Source: an uncultured Eubacteriales bacterium (GTDB taxonomy: Bacteria > Bacillota > Clostridia > Oscillospirales > CAG-272). Taken from it: DNA of 7,504 nucleotides. Positions 6,615 through 7,504 of the stretch are shown piece by piece (position 1 is the first letter of the stretch; each line of letters begins with the position of its first letter). The notes below the pieces were generated by a model, which had not been told where the DNA came from, searched no databases, and saw nothing but the letters and a program-made list of their open reading frames with translations. Both the position numbers and the translations under genes were made by a program. Location of the stretch: the NCBI GenBank assembly GCA_900550625.1, contig URSW01000080.1, positions 1-7,504 on the forward strand, given 5' to 3'.

Positions 6615-6642
6615 TTCATTTATCCGACTTTTTTGATACAAT
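6615..6642 (+). promoter_or_regulatory. Candidate upstream promoter (extended -10)
   Basis: TACAAT (6637-6642) is preceded by TGA (6634-6636), forming an extended -10 element. The best -35 at a 16-base spacing is TTCATT (6615-6620), which is poor. A/T-tracts upstream could act as an UP element. Transcription would start near 6649, giving a leader of about 75 bases. Confidence 0.45.
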
Positions 6643-6660
6643 GTAAAGGTCAAAAAACAG

Positions 6661-6690
6661 TTGTTTCCGGACTTGCGTTCGTAATACAAT
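6661..6690 (+). promoter_or_regulatory. Candidate proximal promoter of the ABC ATPase gene
   Basis: TTGTTT (6661-6666) and TACAAT (6685-6690) are separated by 18 bases. The -10 is good (5 of 6) and the -35 weak (3 of 6). The -35 overlaps a small inverted repeat, AAACA (6655-6659) with TGTTT (6662-6666). Transcription would start near 6697, giving a leader of about 27 bases. Confidence 0.4.
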
Positions 6691-6708
6691 TTATATTCGT
6701 TAAAATTC

Positions 6709-6716
6709 GGGAGGAA
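6709..6716 (+). promoter_or_regulatory. Strong ribosome binding site of the ABC ATPase gene
   Basis: GGGAGGAA, close to the ideal Shine-Dalgarno sequence, ends 7 bases before the ATG at 6724. It is the best ribosome binding site in the window and suggests high expression. Confidence 0.9.
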
Positions 6717-6723
6717 TTTTTAC

Positions 6724-7504
6724 ATGGCAAGCTTATCGTTTAAGCACATTTATAAGAAATATCCGGGCGGAGTTACTGCAGTATCCGACTTCTGCCTTGA
6801 GATAAAGGATAAGGAGTTTCTGATTCTTGTCGGTCCTTCCGGATGCGGTAAGACAACGACCCTCCGTATGATCGCGGGACTTGAGGAAATCTCCGACGGT
6901 GAGCTTTTCATCGGCGACCGCCTCGTAAACGATGTCGCACCTAAGGACCGCGACATTGCGATGGTGTTCCAGAACTACGCTCTTTATCCGCACATGACGG
7001 TTTTCGATAACATGGCGTTCGGACTCAAGCTCCGCAAGACTCCGAAGGAGGAGATCAAGCGCCGCGTTGAGGAAGCTGCGCGCATCCTCGATATCACTCA
7101 CCTTCTTGACCGCCGTCCGAAGGCACTTTCCGGAGGTCAGAAGCAGCGTGTTGCGCTCGGACGCGCTATCGTCCGCAATCCTCAGGTATTCCTTCTTGAC
7201 GAGCCTCTGTCAAACCTCGATGCAAAGCTCCGTGCAAGCATGAGAACCGAGCTCACCAAGATTCATCAGCGCGTAGGTACGACGTTCGTATACGTTACGC
7301 ATGACCAGGTCGAGGCTATGACCATGGCAACGAGAATCGTTGTCATGAAGGACGGTCTCATCCAGCAGGTCGATACTCCTCAGAACCTCTATGACAAGCC
7401 GGTCAACCTCTTCGTTGCGGGCTTCATCGGAACTCCTCAGATGAACTTTCTCAACGCTACTCTCGAGCAGTCCGGTTCAGATGTTTATCTTGTTATCGGC
7501 AGCA
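6724..7504 (+). CDS. ugpC: Sugar-type ABC transporter ATP-binding protein (UgpC/MsmX/MalK group), 3' partial
   Basis: This is the cytoplasmic ATPase of a carbohydrate-uptake (CUT1-type) ABC importer; it would pair as a dimer with two permease subunits. The first 260 residues are present and the frame runs off the window end. Motifs: Walker A GPSGCGKTT (37-45), Q-loop Gln83, signature LSGGQKQRVALGRA (135-148), Walker B VFLLDEP (155-161), D-loop SNLD (163-166), and switch His193 in VTHDQVEAMTMATRI. The segment QQVDTPQNLYDKPVNLFVAGFIGTP (214-238) and NFLNATL are typical of the UgpC/MsmX/MalK group and lead into the C-terminal regulatory domain, which lies mostly beyond the window. No permease or binding-protein gene precedes it, so it may be a shared ATPase like MsmX of Bacillus subtilis. 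Codon use differs from its neighbours (6 of 11 prolines are CCT, none CCC), fitting high expression. The gene symbol names the family; the substrate cannot be read from this sequence. Confidence 0.95.
   Translation, partial: MASLSFKHIYKKYPGGVTAVSDFCLEIKDKEFLILVGPSGCGKTTTLRMIAGLEEISDGELFIGDRLVNDVAPKDRDIAMVFQNYALYPHMTVFDNMAFGLKLRKTPKEEIKRRVEEAARILDITHLLDRRPKALSGGQKQRVALGRAIVRNPQVFLLDEPLSNLDAKLRASMRTELTKIHQRVGTTFVYVTHDQVEAMTMATRIVVMKDGLIQQVDTPQNLYDKPVNLFVAGFIGTPQMNFLNATLEQSGSDVYLVIGS

Larger units (their letters stand above)
6482..6723 (+). other. AT-rich intergenic control region between tex and the ABC ATPase
   Basis: This 242-base stretch is much richer in A and T than the genes on either side. 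I see no convincing gene in it on either strand. It holds phased A-tracts (6490-6525), a long imperfect dyad (6530-6575), an operator-like palindrome (6566-6580), further A/T-tracts (AAAAA 6587-6591, AAAAAAA 6604-6610, TTTTTT 6629-6634), two candidate promoters and a ribosome binding site. The pattern suits a dedicated promoter region for the downstream ATPase gene. There is no hairpin followed by a T-run on the + strand, so termination after tex is not explained by an intrinsic terminator. Confidence 0.8.

Noticed and set aside
4901..6619. A 572-codon open frame on the minus strand across tex
   Set aside because: Its codons lie exactly opposite tex codons, so minus-strand stops need TTA, CTA or TCA in tex. 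Tex has none after residue 192; the frame ends exactly at the TCA codon at 4901-4903. The translation resembles no family, while tex has all its domains. It is a codon-bias shadow.
6482..6723. Intrinsic terminator, small RNA or CRISPR in the intergenic region
   Set aside because: No + strand stem is followed by a T-run, no spaced repeats of CRISPR type are present, and nothing matches a known RNA family that I recognise.

Overview
The window holds six protein genes, all on the + strand: the 3' part of prmC, then ddl, rlmH, a WG-repeat membrane protein, tex, and the 5' part of a sugar-type ABC ATPase (ugpC/msmX/malK group). Both ends cut through genes. Coding DNA is moderately GC-rich, with many C- or G-ending codons but also frequent ATA and TAT. 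The main intergenic region is clearly AT-rich. Strong Shine-Dalgarno sites, a Bacillota-type RlmH, a Tex with S1 domain, a membrane-anchored WG-repeat protein and a stand-alone UgpC/MsmX-like ATPase all suggest an uncultured anaerobic member of the Clostridia, perhaps Oscillospirales or a relative from a gut-type community. That placement is inference; the window has no rRNA or other strong taxonomic marker.

Layout. Positions 1-882: PrmC, the methyltransferase for the GGQ motif of release factors, missing its first residues. Positions 935-2005: Ddl, D-alanine--D-alanine ligase, behind a 52-base gap that can fold over its ribosome binding site. Positions 2013-2492: RlmH, the 23S rRNA pseudouridine-1915 methyltransferase, starting 7 bases after the ddl stop. 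Positions 2493-2579: a short gap with a small GC hairpin, an 11-bp direct repeat and a perfect 7-bp stem just before the next start. Positions 2580-4295: a 571-residue single-pass membrane protein with WG-type repeats outside the cell; its function is unknown. Positions 4328-6481: Tex, an RNA-binding protein tied to transcription. Positions 6482-6723: a non-coding AT-rich region with phased A-tracts, dyads, two candidate promoters and a strong ribosome binding site. Positions 6724-7504 and beyond: the ABC ATPase, cut off by the window end.

How the genes fit together. The first five are closely spaced and co-oriented, so they may be one transcript joining translation quality (prmC, rlmH), peptidoglycan precursor synthesis (ddl), a cell-surface protein and Tex. 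The ABC ATPase has its own control region and a different codon preference, so it is probably a separate, well-expressed unit that energises one or several sugar importers encoded elsewhere.

I do not see a clearly new multi-gene system. The least understood element is the WG-repeat membrane protein. The most structured non-coding DNA is at 6482-6723. Other points worth a look are a Cys-containing insertion before the PrmC catalytic motif and the possible leader hairpins before ddl and the WG gene.
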